A DNA stretch of 64,000 nucleotides from Rotaria sordida (Eukaryota > Rotifera > Eurotatoria > Philodinida > Philodinidae): contig CAJNOL010000044.1 in assembly GCA_905250125.1 (NCBI GenBank), forward strand, positions 1 to 64,000, in the 5' to 3' direction. Shown here piece after piece: positions 52,955 through 64,000 of the stretch. Position 1 is the stretch's first letter. Each line of letters opens with the position of its first letter. Under the pieces are notes generated by a model. The model did no database searches and had not been told where the DNA came from. It saw nothing but the letters and a program-made list of their open reading frames with translations. The position numbers were made by a program, and so were the translations under genes.

Positions 52955-55900
52955 ATGATATTAATACAACGAACTGTTCAAACAGTATTTAGAGATTTAC
53001 TTGAATCTGAGACGATAAATATTGAAAAATTAAAACAACATGTTCAAAAAAATTCTATTGTTGCTGAATTAAAGCCATTCTATTGGAAAATTCTATTAGG
53101 TTTCTTTTCTAAACTAATAAAATATTTCTTTTTTTTTTTAAATTAATTTTCTTTTTAAGGTATTAAATCACCTTATCGTACAACACGTCGATATGTTGAT
53201 GAAGCGAATTGTGACATATACAAATGTTTTCATTCAACATTAACAACTTGTCAAATAATTAAAACAGATACATCTACTTCTCAACAATTTCTCTCAATGT
53301 ATTTACTTGATTCACATCCAACTAAATTATCTATAATTTCAACAGTAAAAACAAACAATAAAAATTCAATATTCTTTTTCTTTTTTTTTTTTTTATATAT
53401 TTATAATAGAAAGAATATGAACCTTTTTTATCAATTGCAAATTTTACGTGTGCCTTTCTTGATAATGATAATGAACAACGATTAGAAGTTACTGCTGAAT
53501 GTTGGCTTATGACTTGTAAAATATATGATAAATTTGTTCAATTAACTCGACATATTGCCTTACTCGTACTTGAGTAAAAAAATTATAAATTCATAAAAAT
53601 GTCTAATTTATTATTTTAAATAGCGATATCATGTTAGTAAAATTGCTCAACAAGAATTCTGTCATGAACCAAAATTATTACTTCATTTAAATACTCAAAA
53701 TATATTTGTATGTATACCAGACAAATGGCTTAAAGATGGTTTTCAATTAATAACTGATGATATTTCTTTATTAAAGTATATATTTATTTATTTTGAATTA
53801 TATCCAAAATAAAACTCAATTTTCTTATTTAGTATTTGGGAAAAATTTCTTGCTGGTAGCGAATATATTTTTGTTTTTTTAACAATTCATATTCTTCATC
53901 ATTGTCGTCTAAAATTACTTAGTTTATATACAAACAAAGAAATTTTGCAATATCTTAATGATCTCAAAGTAAAATTTTATTAGATTTTCATTTTTATATC
54001 TTTTGAGTATATTCTAAGTATTAGTCATACGTTTATTTAAAATGAAGTCAATTTAAAAAGAGAAATAAATACGTTTATGATATTAGAAGAGATTTTTCAC
54101 TGCATTCGGAAACCATTCATCAAATGTTGTTTACGTCTGACAACGATTAACAAATATCTTCAAGCGATTCACTAATGAGTATAAACTACAAGATGACTTC
54201 AAAAATTTTAATTCATCTCCGTAAATTTTTATTAGAAATATATGTCAGCGTCCAAACTAAGATTACGTCCAATCTCAGATTGGCCTAGGCAAATGTCGGA
54301 TCTGAGATTGGACGCGTCCAATCTCGGATTGACGTAATTCTATTCACTAAAATATTAATTACTCTTTAGATAGACGTTGGAACCAAACTATTTTTCGAAG
54401 TCATGTTCATACAATGCTGTTTTAAGTATTACAAGCATTTAGGAAGAAGCTAAATTTAGACTCAAGAATTTAATAAAGGTTTTTCACGAAAGTTGGTTTT
54501 TCTAGAAATTTATTTATAGCTCCTAAAATTTTACTCAAATCTGTCAAACGACAATTGTGCCAAATAAACTGACATTGTAGAAACATTACTCAAAAAAACA
54601 ATTCGAATCGAACGTATATCTAAAGATTAATCAATATTTTAGTGAATAGAATTACATCAATCTTAGATTGGACGCGTCCAATCTCGGATGCAACATTCGC
54701 CTAGGCCAATCTGAGATTGGACGTAGTCCCAGTTTGGACGCTGACATATACATATAGTTCATGTTCATGCTAGAACTAAAGAGAGGTAGATATCATCTCA
54801 ATAACAGCAACAGCTAGTGACTTGTGATTTTCAGCAATCGAAAGAGGAGAACTCCAGACATCTTTTCATCTGATATTACATAACACAAAATTATTTTGAA
54901 AATTCATTAGCTTCACAAAAAAATTCAAAAACATGCATGAAAACGGTGTTCCGTGTCAAGAAAACGGGACTATCAGGATTTTACTACAGAATGGGATATA
55001 TGCAGGATTAGAGAGAAAGACTTTCTTTATATAATAATGTATCCAATACCAAGTTCTACAGCATACTGTCGATATATCAATAGATGGTGTCAACTTTGCT
55101 GCGAGCACGGTAAAATTTTGATTGAATATCAATGCGATTTTGTTTTCTCAACATTGATATGTGAGAAAGCAATCACCTGAATCGTACCTTGAACTACAGT
55201 TCTGAGGTTTCTCTATCTGAAACACATGTCAAAATCAAAACTACATCGAAACAGAACACCGTTTCCATGCACTCTTTTGAAATGTTTTGCAAAGATGATG
55301 AGTTTTAGAACAATTTTGCCATATATAACATTAGACAAAAAGATGTCCGGAGTTCTTCTCTATCGTTTGCTGAAAACTGCAAGTCTCTATCTGGTGCTGT
55401 CATGGAGTTATTGAGTGTACATCCACTTCTCTTTAACTGTGGCACCGACATTAGTTTTGAAAAATACTTTTTTTCTTTAAACAAAATCAGGAGTATACCA
55501 AGTGGAAGATCGGAGGAGGCGATCCTACAATTCCTGAAAAATTTTCGTTTTTACCATAATTCTTCCAATCAGTCTTCTTGGTCGTCGCCTGCTCTTCCCT
55601 CCTCTTTCTTTGTGTATCCAAACAAAATAATTATTAAACATTTCTATTTTGATATTCTTACAAAATTTGTTCTTATCTTCGATTTTCTAAAAAAAAAAGT
55701 TACTTCTGACCAATTGAAACACATCATTCATAATTAAGAGAATTTTCTATTTAATTCACATTCATATGGAATTTGTATTCGATTTTTTGTTTTTTACAGA
55801 TTATTACTTTCATATTGATAAAAATTGAGAAGTCTAAAGTTCTGAGTCATGCTCTACAATGAATTTAGTCCTTTATAGGATTCAGAAGTCTTCTAATATC

Positions 55901-56142
55901 TACTAGCAATCATTGTTTAAAGCCTTTTTAATAATCTATATAAAAAAAAAACTAGAAATATTATTCCGTTGTTTTTATTGTGAATAATTAAATCTATTAA
56001 TAAATTCATATTGATAAATTTTTCTTTTTTTTTACAAAAGATTGTTGATCAAGCTGATTGTGAACATATTGTCATAGCATCCATTGCATCATGGAAGAAA
56101 CAAGGTGGTTCATTACTCAATTTTCCTGCCATTCATAAGTGA
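52955..56142 (+). CDS. TBC1D7: TBC1 domain family member 7 (TSC complex subunit)
   Basis: Third subunit of the TSC1-TSC2 complex, which restrains Rheb and mTORC1. Six exons in phase: 52955-53099, 53160-53344, 53410-53565, 53624-53775, 53833-53968, 56041-56142; 291 aa, matching the family's ~293. Key stretches: RTVQTVFRDLLESETINIEK near the start, FYWKILLGIKSPYRTTRRYV, LSMYLLDSHPTKL, EPFLSIANFTCAFLDND, ECWLMTCKIYDKFVQ, NIWEKFLAGSEYIFVFLTIH and NKEILQYLNDLK. The exon 3 donor (GTACTT at 53566) was chosen because it keeps phase and length; it is the least certain junction. The start ATG is only 2 nt after an AG acceptor. Intron 5 (2.07 kb) holds a MITE and a second foldback. Confidence 0.87.
54238..54758. 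mobile_element. MITE-like element with long terminal inverted repeats
   Basis: About 520 bp in TBC1D7 intron 5. Ends are tatatgtcagcgtccaaact and agtttggacgctgacatata. The repeats run about 120 bp inward (cgtccaatctcagattgg, gcctaggc, ggacgcgtccaatctcgga, gtaattctattcactaaaat). Within each arm, the ccaatctgagattgg unit is itself palindromic and repeated. The interior is AT-rich and non-coding. A TA-type target duplication is possible but merges with the palindromic ends. Non-autonomous DNA transposon by structure. Confidence 0.85.
54770..55460. repeat. Foldback repeat next to the MITE
   Basis: Imperfect inverted repeat of about 690 bp. Left arm segments gtgattttcagcaatcga, gagaactccagacatctttt, aaaattcattagcttc and catgaaaacggtgttcc are mirrored at 55245-55440 (ggaacaccgtttc-like block near 55252; aaaagatgtccggagttctt; tgctgaaaactgcaagtctc). 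The loop near 55100 is non-coding. Confidence 0.75.
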
Positions 56143-58352
56143 TCAATCGGTATTTTCATTTAATTTAGCTGATAAACAAGAATATAAATGAACAATCAAT
56201 CATATACATATATATATATATATAAATATATATGTGTGTCTTTCTATATACCTTATTCACGTATTGAATTTTGTTTTTTATGAAAGGTGATCAAATGTAA
56301 GAAACGATTTCCATTATTGTAATCATTTTTTTGCTCAAATTTGCAGTTGATTTTTGTACACCTATTATTATTTTTGCCTATTTTGAAATGTATGTGTTTA
56401 TTTTTTGTCTAATTTCGTGTTCAAGTATATTAGAATAAAAAAACCTATACATCTATCAATTGATATGAACTGTATTAAGTCATACAGCAATTAATATTGA
56501 TTGATAACAATATAGAAAATAATCGTATCCCCATATGTTATATAGAATAGAGAAAACAAAAAAAAGACGAAGGAATTCATGCTGAGTAAGCAACCTGTCA
56601 CATACTCGTGCCACTTTGTCTTTTCTTCATCACTATTTGATTAACATGTACATCTAGGTAAAGTAAATGCCATTCGAACTACTAAAGAGATGTCTTTTGT
56701 GTTGATTAACTCGAATGAAGACAATCAAGTGATTCGTATAGTTTTCTTTTTTTTCAGTCTTAATGCCCTTCGGTAAAGATATTTTTTGTCTTCATCTATA
56801 TTGCACCTGGATAGGCTTCGGGTGACATTTGACTGCTCTCGTATTTCGTCTTTTTCCTAATAGTAGTAGCTAGTTGATTAGCAGATGGACAACGAGCAAA
56901 AATTGTGTGAGAATAAACGAGTAGAAAGAAAAAAAGAAAAAAAAAGAAAAAGACAAAGGAGAAGAGAGAAGACTCGTTGACTTCCATATTGTGAAATAAA
57001 AATGGTAGGCAGGCGCTTCACACTTGTTGGTTAGAAAAAGGATGCAATTAGCAGATTGAACGACCGGAGAAAAGAGCGAGAAAGCATATTGCATCGATGA
57101 AGTTCAAATGATGATTGTCACAATATGTCAATGATAATCATGATATGGACAATCAAATCAATATTAAGGAAATAGTTGAATATCGATAAAATTAATATTA
57201 AAAAAAAAGTCGAGAAAAAACCAAGGAAAACGTTTCAAAATTCAAAATATCATTGATATAACTTTTATAAAATAAAATCAAAAGTTTTAGTTTCTTGTTA
57301 TTGTCAATAGTATGTGACACTTCATGGGAGAATGTCAAATAAGAAAGTATCTGTAGTTAAATTTATTTTTCTGTTTCTTTTCAATAGTAAATACATATTA
57401 AATTCCTTGGAGATGAAAAAAAACTAGAAACGAACATTAGCACATATATTAACTATTCATATACACCAATTCTGAATCACCTATGAAAAGCTCTTGGGAC
57501 TATCGTCTCATTCTTTTTTTTTGTTCATTGAGGTGTGAGCAACAACAATGTGAATTTGATGAAGAGCGTGATCAATGCTCATACTTTCTATTTTGTCAAT
57601 CGCACGGGAACAAAACTTTTGTGCATTGCATGCAATGTCATCGGTGAATTCAGCGAGTTTTTTTATGTAGACAGACAAATATATAAGAATAAAAAAAAAA
57701 AAAAACAAAAGTGTGAACGTGATCATCGTCACCATTACTAGTCGAAAAAACTAAAGTGTTAACACTAGTATAATATTCTCTAGGGAAATCAACATAAAAT
57801 ATTTTCGCATTCACCACTGTTCCACGTACGAGATCTTTTAAAAACGTAAACTTTAAACTTGCTTTTTTCCATCTGTTTGAAAGTTTTCAATTTTTATCTT
57901 ATCTGTTGATTTTTTTTTTCTTTTTATGGATGAACTTGGTCGCGTGCGCGACAATTTCTTTTTTATTTTTTATTTAGTTTATGCGTGTATAAATGATCTG
58001 ATAGATAGTTCACGCCAGAATCAATGATAAAGATCTGCAAGTAGGATGGAATAAGGGCGTGTGCTCACTGGATAAGATCAATGAGGAAAAAGAGGAGAAA
58101 AGGAAAAAAACGGAAAGAGTTACTCCTCCTCTTCCATTTTCTTTCTTTTTTTTTTCTTATGTCTTTATCCTCATTGGTTAACATATTTTTTCATGAACGA
58201 ATGAGTACGAGAAGAAAAAAAGTAACAAATGTCTGCTGTTACATTTATTCATAAAAAGGGAAGCGAAGAAGATAAGCGTGTATGTGTATATAGAGTGATA
58301 GTGTAATATAAAAGAAAATTGATTCGTTTCAAATTGAATAAAATCAATAAAT
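56143..58352. other. Intergenic, TBC1D7 to Lhx3/4
   Basis: About 2.2 kb with an (AT)n tract near 56208-56232 and purine- and T-rich runs. It should contain the regulatory DNA of the LIM-homeobox gene. No exon or hairpin could be supported. Confidence 0.5.
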
Positions 58353-59992
58353 ATGACATTTAATAATGAAACAAATATTGTCATAGGAAATAAACATAAT
58401 AATGAACAACAACATCATGAACATCGAACAGGTAGATTAAAAAATTTTCTTTCTTCATTTATTCTTATTTAAAATCTTTTAAAAAAGAAAAGAAATATAT
58501 GTCAATCATTTCTTAAAGACAAAAAGAGGATTAATGTCACTATCATATATTCTAATCCGATTGGTAGAGTAGAAATGTCATCATCTGTCTTATTTAAGGT
58601 GCAGTTATCACAATATATGATTGTTCTGTATGTTCATTACCAATATGTGATCAATTTGTTTTTAAAGTAAATGAAAATCATTTTCATTCATTATGTTTAA
58701 ATTGTTCGGAATGTCATATAAAACTACTTGATAAATGTTATTCAAGAGATGGAAATGTTTATTGTAAAGAAGATTTTTTTAAGTGAGTTAAAATAAATTA
58801 TTTTAAAAAGCCCAAAAAAAATCAGTTAACGAATTTTTGTTTTTTTTTTGTTTTCTAAAGAAAATTTGGTACAAAATGTGCATCTTGTGGTAATGGTATT
58901 CCACCATCTGAAGTTGTACGACGTGCAAGCGATTATGTTTATCATTTACAATGTTTTGCTTGTCTTATTTGTCATCGTCAATTGAATACAGGTGATGAAT
59001 TTTATTTAATTGATGATCAAAAACTTGTTTGTAAAATTGATTATGAAACATTAAAAAATAAAGGTAAGATTTTTCGATTTGATTTTTTTTTGTCAAATTT
59101 AATAAAAACAATAAGAAATTTTATCATAGAATTTGATGATACAAATAAAAGGCCACGTACAACTATAACACAAAAACAACTTGAAATTCTTAAACAAGCC
59201 TATAATACAAGTCCAAAACCAGCTAGACATGTACGTGAAACATTAGCAGCTGAAACTGGTTTAGATATGCGTGTTGTACAAGTTTGGTAAGCATATACAT
59301 ATATATCAATGAAGAATTCTAAATAAAAATTTTCTTTTTCGTATACAAAAATAAAAGGTTTCAAAATCGTCGAGCTAAAGAAAAACGTTTAAAAAAAGAT
59401 TCTGGTCGACGATGGTCAAATGTTTTACGTAATGGAGCAGTCGAAGGAAAAACAACACGTATGAAAACACGTAAAAATCATAGTATGCATCAAGAAGAAG
59501 ATACAAGTAATGAAGGTGATACAGCTGTATCTTATGATGGTAAATTATTCTAGAGAAAAAAAAAAACAAAGAATATTATATTATTTTATAATTTTAATGT
59601 TTATAGAATTATCTGAACGTGAATCTGATGATTCTTTATCACATATTCATAATAATAATCCTGTTTATTCTGATGTTATATCTCGATCAGTACATCCGCC
59701 ATCAAATGAATTAATTCCATTTGATTCTCCATATACAGAAACAAGTGGATTTCTTGGTGGACCAAATCGTACATCATCTTATGCAACACAATCAGGATTA
59801 ATGCCAACAAATTCATTTTCATCATCATCATCATCAATGACAACGAATGATGATCATGCATCATCATCAGAACTTGATTATTGTACACTTGTTACAAATG
59901 GTATAACAACAACAGGCATAGGAAATGGAAATAGTATTGAATTTGGACATCATCATTGGCTTGATAATCAATCATTAACTGGACAGCAGTGA
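58353..59992 (+). CDS. LIM-homeodomain transcription factor, Lhx3/4 (Lim3) class
   Basis: Neuronal and endocrine cell-fate regulator in animals. Six exons in phase: 58353-58431, 58599-58782, 58861-59063, 59130-59286, 59358-59539, 59607-59992; 396 aa. Two LIM zinc-binding domains: LIM1 from [16 protein letters not shown] to [11 protein letters not shown]2 from [20 protein letters not shown] through [20 protein letters not shown] to KLVCKIDY. The homeodomain begins [20 protein letters not shown] and contains [28 protein letters not shown] and [14 protein letters not shown]; this version is diagnostic of Lhx3/4. An intron splits the recognition helix between W and FQN. The C-terminal third is Ser/Thr/Asn-rich, presumably an activation region. 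Nearest known class is clear; Lhx3 versus Lhx4 does not apply to invertebrates. Confidence 0.95.
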
Positions 59993-62900
59993 CTTTTCGT
60001 TTTGTACAAAAAAAATCAAAGAATGTTAATTTATCTTTTCCACAGTGTCACCTAGTCACTCTCAAGACTTTTGTTTTTTGCAGTGTTGTTGTTTTGTCTT
60101 GTTTATAATCGACGTATTACTAGAGAAATATACAAATGATCAGAATGCGTTTCAATTTGATAATAGCTTTTTTAGATAAAAAACAAAAAAAAAAATACCA
60201 TTGTTTTTTTCACTACTAACAAATTATCCATAGAAAATAGATACAATAATTATTCATTTATAATTTCGTGCCAATTTTTCGATATTACTGGTGATAAAAA
60301 AATTGTTTAACTTCTCTAGTCATGTCTATTCTTCTTCAGTTATAAAAGCATCGCGATAATAATTTTGTTCAGATTTGAAATAGATTGATGATTGTCATCT
60401 AGAGAAAAAGAATTATTAAAAGCTGAATTGTACTTCTTGTGACAGTTTTTCTTAAAGAATTATGAACTAAATAGTGCTTTAAAGAAATAGTTTACATTGA
60501 ATTAAATCTTTTTTTTGTTTTGCAAAAATACTGAGAGTACAGATGTTAACAATGACGTAATTTTCCTTCATCTTATTGAGAACACTTAGGTGACAAATTT
60601 TTCTTTTTGTTTTGACTAATGTCTTTATTTCTTTAAAAGTATGACGTATGAAAAATTGGAAAAATATCTCATTCAACATTTTATTAAATATGGAAGATAA
60701 TAGTGGCTTTTGTTTTTAATTAAAAACTATTTATTTAAAATTTTAATGTTTTTTTCTTTTATTGTTTGACCTTCTTTTCTGACTATTGCTGTGTTTCTCT
60801 TCCGAGAAAACTTTGAGGATGAGAGTAAGGAAAGAGTAATCAGTAATTTTTTTTTTATTTAATTTATACAGACATTTAAAATATAGACGCTTCGGAGCAA
60901 ACTAGACGAAATTATGTTGAACTTTCACGTCAATTTTTAATATCTTCGTGGTGATAAACGGAAAGTGTAGTTAACAAGAAGATACTTTCGTTTCTGTCAT
61001 GTTTCATCAAGAATAACATATTTTTTATATTTAAGTGTTTCGTCCCCTCAATAATTAATCTTGGATGAGGTGCATTCAAATTGCGTGAAATTTTCAGGAT
61101 ATGTTGAAGCTATTGTTGGGAGGCCATCCTATAATTTTCGACCATATATCACGATGTTTCCAGTAGATATTCAAAAAAACAAGCGTAAAAAATAGCACAT
61201 TTGACAAGACAAATTCTCTGTAAGTCTTCATTCTATGGATTTAGATTTTTTCAATTTAAAAGAGCATGTCAGAGTGCAGCTCCTGAGGAAGTCTTTTCTT
61301 TTAAATTTTAACTTTTTATGTGGAAAAAGAATAAAAAGTTTAATACCTCAAAAAACTTGCAAAAGATGATCATTCATTTATAGAAGTGCTTTTCTTATAT
61401 AATAGTAGAGAAACTTAATTGAAAAAGCAGAATTGGCCAGGCACTGCAGTTTCTTCTTCTACTCTTGTGAACAAGAAAAGGCAATCGGCTACAATAAAGC
61501 TGTTTCGAGAATTTTGGAATACGAAAGGATTTCGCCAGATTTAGTAACCTATCTTGTATCAGGATACCATATTTTATGTGATCTTGTAGAGCAATTTGTG
61601 AAGCATCGAATGGTGCATAAGAAATTGAGTTTGTAGTTCCTAAGATGTTCTAAGATAAACTTATATACATTTTGTTTTTAAACTTAATTCAAAGCAGTTA
61701 TAAGTACTCTTGAATTTTCTATAATCAATAGTTTTCATCGTTGTTTTTGTCAAAGTTAAAAATGGTTATTTGCTATAGGCTTAGGTTATTTGTTGACTGT
61801 ACATCATTCCAGTGCGCTTAGTCTTGTGTCACAGAACAAGTGAATATCAATGCGAAAATTTCTCAAAAATTGTACATTATCAAGCTCTATGTGTTTTATC
61901 GATAAGATCTTTCGAAACAACAGGGACTCGTTGTTAACTTCTAAGATTGTTCGGTAGAAAAGCCTATTTTTCTATATGAAGGAGCTGGTATATTAACGAT
62001 ATTTTAATAATAGGCGGAAAAAAATTTTGGCCTCCAGACCCAAGGAAGCTAGTCTATTATTTTTATTATTTCTTTCTTAAATTGCTATTCTGAGCATCTA
62101 GGTTTGATTTATTCATGAAATTCTAGAAGAATTTCTAAATATTTTATGTTCATTTGAAACATAATTTTTTTCTATATTCTCGCACGTCTCCAGGGCCTCG
62201 GAAGTCAAAACTATTTCTGCTTATAAAGAAAATATCTTTATTAATTCCTCACAAATGATGTGTTGATTATTAGTACAGAAAAATTTTTGATAAGAACATT
62301 GAATATTATCAAAATATCGTCAATATACTTGCTCATTCATATAGAAAAATAGACTATACTACCGAATAATTTTAGAAGATAATAATGAATCTCTGCTGTT
62401 CCGAAAGATCGTATCGGTGAAATCTACAAGGCTCGATAGTGTGCAATTTTTGAGAAAGTTACATGTTGATATTCACTTGTTCTCTGACATAGAATTGCTC
62501 TACAAGACCACATAATATATGGTATTCTGATTCAAGATAGGGCACTAAATTCGGCGGAGTTCTTGACTTGTTTTTAGGAAGAGGAAGCTTTATACAACCT
62601 TTTTTATTCTATTTTAGAAAGAAATTCTTTATGACACCATCGAATTCATGTAACTATCTTAGAAATCATTTTTTCGTTGATGTAAATTTCACTGCAAAAC
62701 AAGAAAATATAATTAGATTTGTGAATATAACTTTGATTACACACACATCAAACACGATTATTATCAAACAAATAACAAAAACTACATTATTCAATATTGT
62801 CGGCAAAAACGTGATTTTCTGGAGTTTTCATAGAAGATATATTGTTTCTGACTGGCTGAAAGCTAGATATCAATAGATGAAATCTGAATTCATAGCAATA

Positions 62901-64000
62901 GATCAATAAGTTCTTCGCACACTTCATTCATATCTGGTCACATCGTCAGAAGAACGTATCAATAGAAAACTCGTCTAGCTCTATTCTTTTCTCCCAAAAA
63001 AGTAATATCAATATACATATAATGTATATAAATTTCCGCTAGTCCCCTTAGTTCCATCCTTATTTTAAAATGGAAGTATGTCTATACAAATAGTATACGT
63101 ATAATACATGTTAAGACTCGTAGTCTCAATCCTATTGCAAATAAGACTAGTCATAAATACATACAATATATATATATATGTTGTGTGCGTAGTTTCCCAT
63201 AGCGTGCATTCATAATGGAGATGATACTGCATGTATAGTAATAGTCTTATTTGATAGCTGTTATAAGTGAATGAGAGACGTATAATATATATTATGTATA
63301 TGGTCTCACCAATGAATCTAAAAACATGAGATCCTTTCTAGTTTTACTTGTCCAATTATTCAGAACAAAAGTGAAGGCAATAGTTCTTCTTTTTGAACTC
63401 AGTTTGAAATCAAAAAGACTATAGATTCATTTTTTGTTGATATCAATTTCTTTTGACACATATGAATGAACAATGAGTTCATATTATTTTGGATAGATCT
63501 CGAAAGACATTCTCCGATGAAGTTTTTGATTGTAACTTTGTTGTATACGGTCTCACATAGCACGTTAGCGGACTATATTTCTCGTCATTATGGTCACCAT
63601 AATACGATATTTTCGCTGTATACTGTTGCATTTCTTCGTCAAATATTATGGCAGAGTACGGTTCATTCAACTATTGTAAATTACCTGTAAATGATCGTAT
63701 ATAGATTGTATCATTCAATTTGAATAATGTTTTTTCAAAAGAATGACTGTAAATCATTTATTAAAAGAAAAACTTTAATTGGAATCCGACGTTTCGTCGA
63801 TCAGAATAATATAGATCCTTGTGAAAACATAGGATTTATGACATATTAACGTTTCATGAGTATGATCAACTAAGATTAAAGTCTTGTCCTCAAAATTCTA
63901 ATTCTAGAAATTTTCATCCATTAAAAACTGCTATAGATATTGCAATCGTGAAATAATTTAGTTCTTATCTAAACAAAACAACGTTTTCCGTATAACAAAA
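59993..64000. other. Intergenic 3' of Lhx3/4, no gene recognised
   Basis: About 4 kb of AT-rich DNA. Beyond the inverted repeat at about 61520-62570 it holds TA-rich microsatellite-like sequence near 63000-63300. Short open frames exist on both strands (for example around 63470-63690), but none has recognisable domains or splice-joined partners. Confidence 0.5.
61520..62570. repeat. Foldback repeat downstream of Lhx3/4
   Basis: Segments on the left (cctatcttgtatcaggatac, gatcttgtagagcaatt; later gaacaagtgaatatcaatg, aagatctttcg, cctatttttctatatgaa and cgatattttaataat) occur as inverted relatives on the right between about 62290 and 62555 (atattatcaaaatatcg, atatagaaaaatagactata, cgaaagatcgta, gatattcacttgttc, attgctctacaagac, ctgattcaagatag). 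The left arm carries an extra ~240 bp at 61585-61830. Confidence 0.75.

Noticed and set aside
63466-63690. Overlapping open frames on both strands as a gene
   Set aside because: No domain, splice partner or codon pattern; an open frame on both strands of this AT-rich stretch is not evidence of coding.

Overview
This is eukaryotic nuclear DNA from a small, intron-rich invertebrate genome. It is strongly AT-rich. Coding regions are broken by many GT-AG introns, most of 45-70 nt. Every product recognised is an animal gene: LIM-homeobox 3/4, p190 RhoGAP, class I Rab11-FIP, RPAP2, TBC1D7, HUS1, ADCK2, CATIP and SLC52A. The tiny introns, compact spacing, tandem vWA genes and operon-like clusters fit a bdelloid rotifer best. 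That assignment is inference; I could not search a database. The sequence has one 100-N assembly gap (33334-33433).

Layout. 1-2.5 kb: no gene seen. 2.5-7.3 kb (-): Rab11-FIP, 17 exons. 9.0-11.4 kb (-): cytosolic aspartyl-tRNA synthetase, 12 exons. 12.4-26.3 kb (+): p190 RhoGAP-like gene, 23 exons, with large repeat-filled introns. 26.9-30.4 kb (-): riboflavin transporter SLC52A followed closely by CATIP. 30.4-34.1 kb: repeat-rich intergenic DNA, a near-perfect palindrome and the gap. 34.2-38.5 kb (+): two vWA-domain genes with the same exon layout. 39.2-39.9 kb (+): ribosomal protein S9. 40.9-56.1 kb (+): ADCK2, HUS1, RPAP2 and TBC1D7, separated by only about 70, 117 and 46 nt. A leucine-rich-repeat gene lies on the opposite strand inside HUS1 intron 4. 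58.4-60.0 kb (+): Lhx3/4. 60-64 kb: no gene seen, one long inverted repeat.

I traced every gene model by hand through splice sites and checked reading phase across each junction. All summed coding lengths are multiples of three and give protein sizes near those I recall for the families (HUS1 297 aa, TBC1D7 291, DARS 507, RPS9 193). Exon boundaries may be off by one base in places.

Two themes stand out. First, the + strand quartet ADCK2-HUS1-RPAP2-TBC1D7 and the - strand pair SLC52A-CATIP look like operons. Three of the four downstream genes start 0-2 nt after a pyrimidine-AG acceptor that has no room for its own upstream exon, as expected for spliced-leader trans-splicing, which is known in bdelloids. 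Second, most of the long introns carry foldback (long inverted repeat) DNA. The small introns do not, so intron growth here appears to come from foldback insertions.
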